Shown piece by piece: positions 4,703 through 5,181 of a DNA stretch of 5,181 nt. A model generated the notes under the pieces. The model was not told the DNA's origin. It searched no databases and saw nothing but the letters and a program-made list of their open reading frames with translations. Source of the DNA: Patescibacteria group bacterium UBA1372 (lineage in GTDB: Bacteria > Patescibacteriota > Microgenomatia > UBA12405); contig DBRI01000013.1 in the NCBI GenBank assembly GCA_002306295.1, positions 1 through 5,181 on the forward strand. The letters are read 5' to 3'. The first letter of the stretch is position 1. Each line of letters starts with the position of its first letter. The position numbers were made by a program, and so were the translations under genes.

Positions 4703-5181
4703 ATGTTTAAAAAAGCTAATAAATGGGATGTTTACTTGGTAATTGTTTGTACATTTCTGGTCTTTACTAATCTGGTTTGGTTGGGGTTGGATAAGAGACC
4801 ACCTGGGTGGGATCAGGCGGCACATTTGAGAGTGGGATTTTTATTAAATGAGTATTTTTCTGGACAAGCAAGAGCGCCTTTTGGACAACTTTTGAGGGAG
4901 GCATACGGATACCCACCTTTGGTGCAAATAGTAGTAGGAATAATTACTTTGTTGGTTGGCTTTTCTGAAGATAAAGCAACTTTTGTAATCAGTTTGTTTT
5001 TGGTTGGTTTTTTGGTGGGTGTTTATAAATTAACTTACGAAATTTATAAATCAAAAAAGAAAGCCTTTTGGGCAAGTATGTTGACTGGTTTTTTACCAGT
5101 AACATATCAGCTGTCAAGAGAAATGCTTTTAGATTTGCCTTTGGCTAGCAGTGTGGTGTGGGGGGTGTGGTTTTTTATAAA
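4703..5181 (+). CDS. GT-C glycosyltransferase, PMT/ArnT-like, N-terminal part (cut by window end)
   Basis: The open frame gives 159 residues and continues past the window. It starts like a dolichyl- or undecaprenyl-phosphate-sugar glycosyltransferase of the PMT_2/ArnT type. Residues 10-29 are the first membrane segment; the following loop holds R-P-P-G-W-D37-Q-A-A-H, where this fold carries a catalytic aspartate. Further membrane segments are at about 73-88, 93-112 and 121-135. L-S-R-E140-M-L-L-D144-L-P-L then matches the second loop of this family, where acidic residues bind the donor phosphate and metal. The enzyme would sit in the cytoplasmic membrane and move a sugar from a lipid carrier to an outer-face acceptor, which is unknown. 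The ATG is chosen because it directly precedes the first membrane segment; it has no ribosome binding site. The gene is divergent from another large GT-C-like gene, suggesting a shared envelope glycan role. Confidence 0.75.
   Translation, partial: MFKKANKWDVYLVIVCTFLVFTNLVWLGLDKRPPGWDQAAHLRVGFLLNEYFSGQARAPFGQLLREAYGYPPLVQIVVGIITLLVGFSEDKATFVISLFLVGFLVGVYKLTYEIYKSKKKAFWASMLTGFLPVTYQLSREMLLDLPLASSVVWGVWFFI

Noticed and set aside
1..5181. Alternative genetic code with TGA reassigned
   Set aside because: All six visible gene ends use TAA or TAG, which is suggestive, but no gene needs an internal TGA to stay open and the sample is too small.

Overview
The window is AT-rich bacterial DNA with compact genes, short intergenic gaps, toxin-antitoxin modules and large multi-membrane-span glycosyltransferase-type proteins. 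These features, plus promoter hexamers placed right against start codons, fit a Candidate Phyla Radiation (Patescibacteria) genome, perhaps Microgenomates-like. That assignment is inference from style only; no taxonomic marker gene is present. All visible genes read cleanly with the standard bacterial code.

Left part (1-1405, + strand) is a small accessory island. It opens with the last 36 codons of an IS30-family transposase and the presumed right end of that insertion sequence. Less than 20 bases beyond lies a HEPN/MNT module: a HEPN gene broken by one extra T in a T6 run (139-526), overlapping an intact minimal nucleotidyltransferase gene (505-828). Directly after it comes a second module of another type: a ribbon-helix-helix antitoxin (873-1130) behind a good sigma70-like promoter, and a RelE/YafQ-like toxin (1133-1405) two bases downstream.

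The spacer 1406-1508 holds no gene. It has a 7-bp tandem repeat that places stops in all three forward frames, and an imperfectly palindromic element that looks like a dispersed intergenic repeat.

Right part (1509-5181) is a cell-envelope region. A 1031-residue membrane protein is encoded on the minus strand: an N-terminal GT-C-like membrane half, a long soluble domain, and a single C-terminal membrane anchor. A 98-bp divergent promoter region separates it from a second GT-C glycosyltransferase (PMT/ArnT-like) on the plus strand that runs off the window. Both proteins carry a Gly-Trp-Asp in the first loop after the first membrane segment, so they probably act in the same surface glycan or glycoprotein pathway.

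Four transcription-unit-leading genes have a -10-like hexamer within about 5-12 bases of the start codon and no Shine-Dalgarno sequence, whereas the internal MNT gene has a strong one. Together this suggests leaderless transcripts for first genes. No wholly new system is evident. The most notable points are the frameshifted HEPN toxin beside an intact MNT partner, the leaderless layout, and the large two-part envelope protein.
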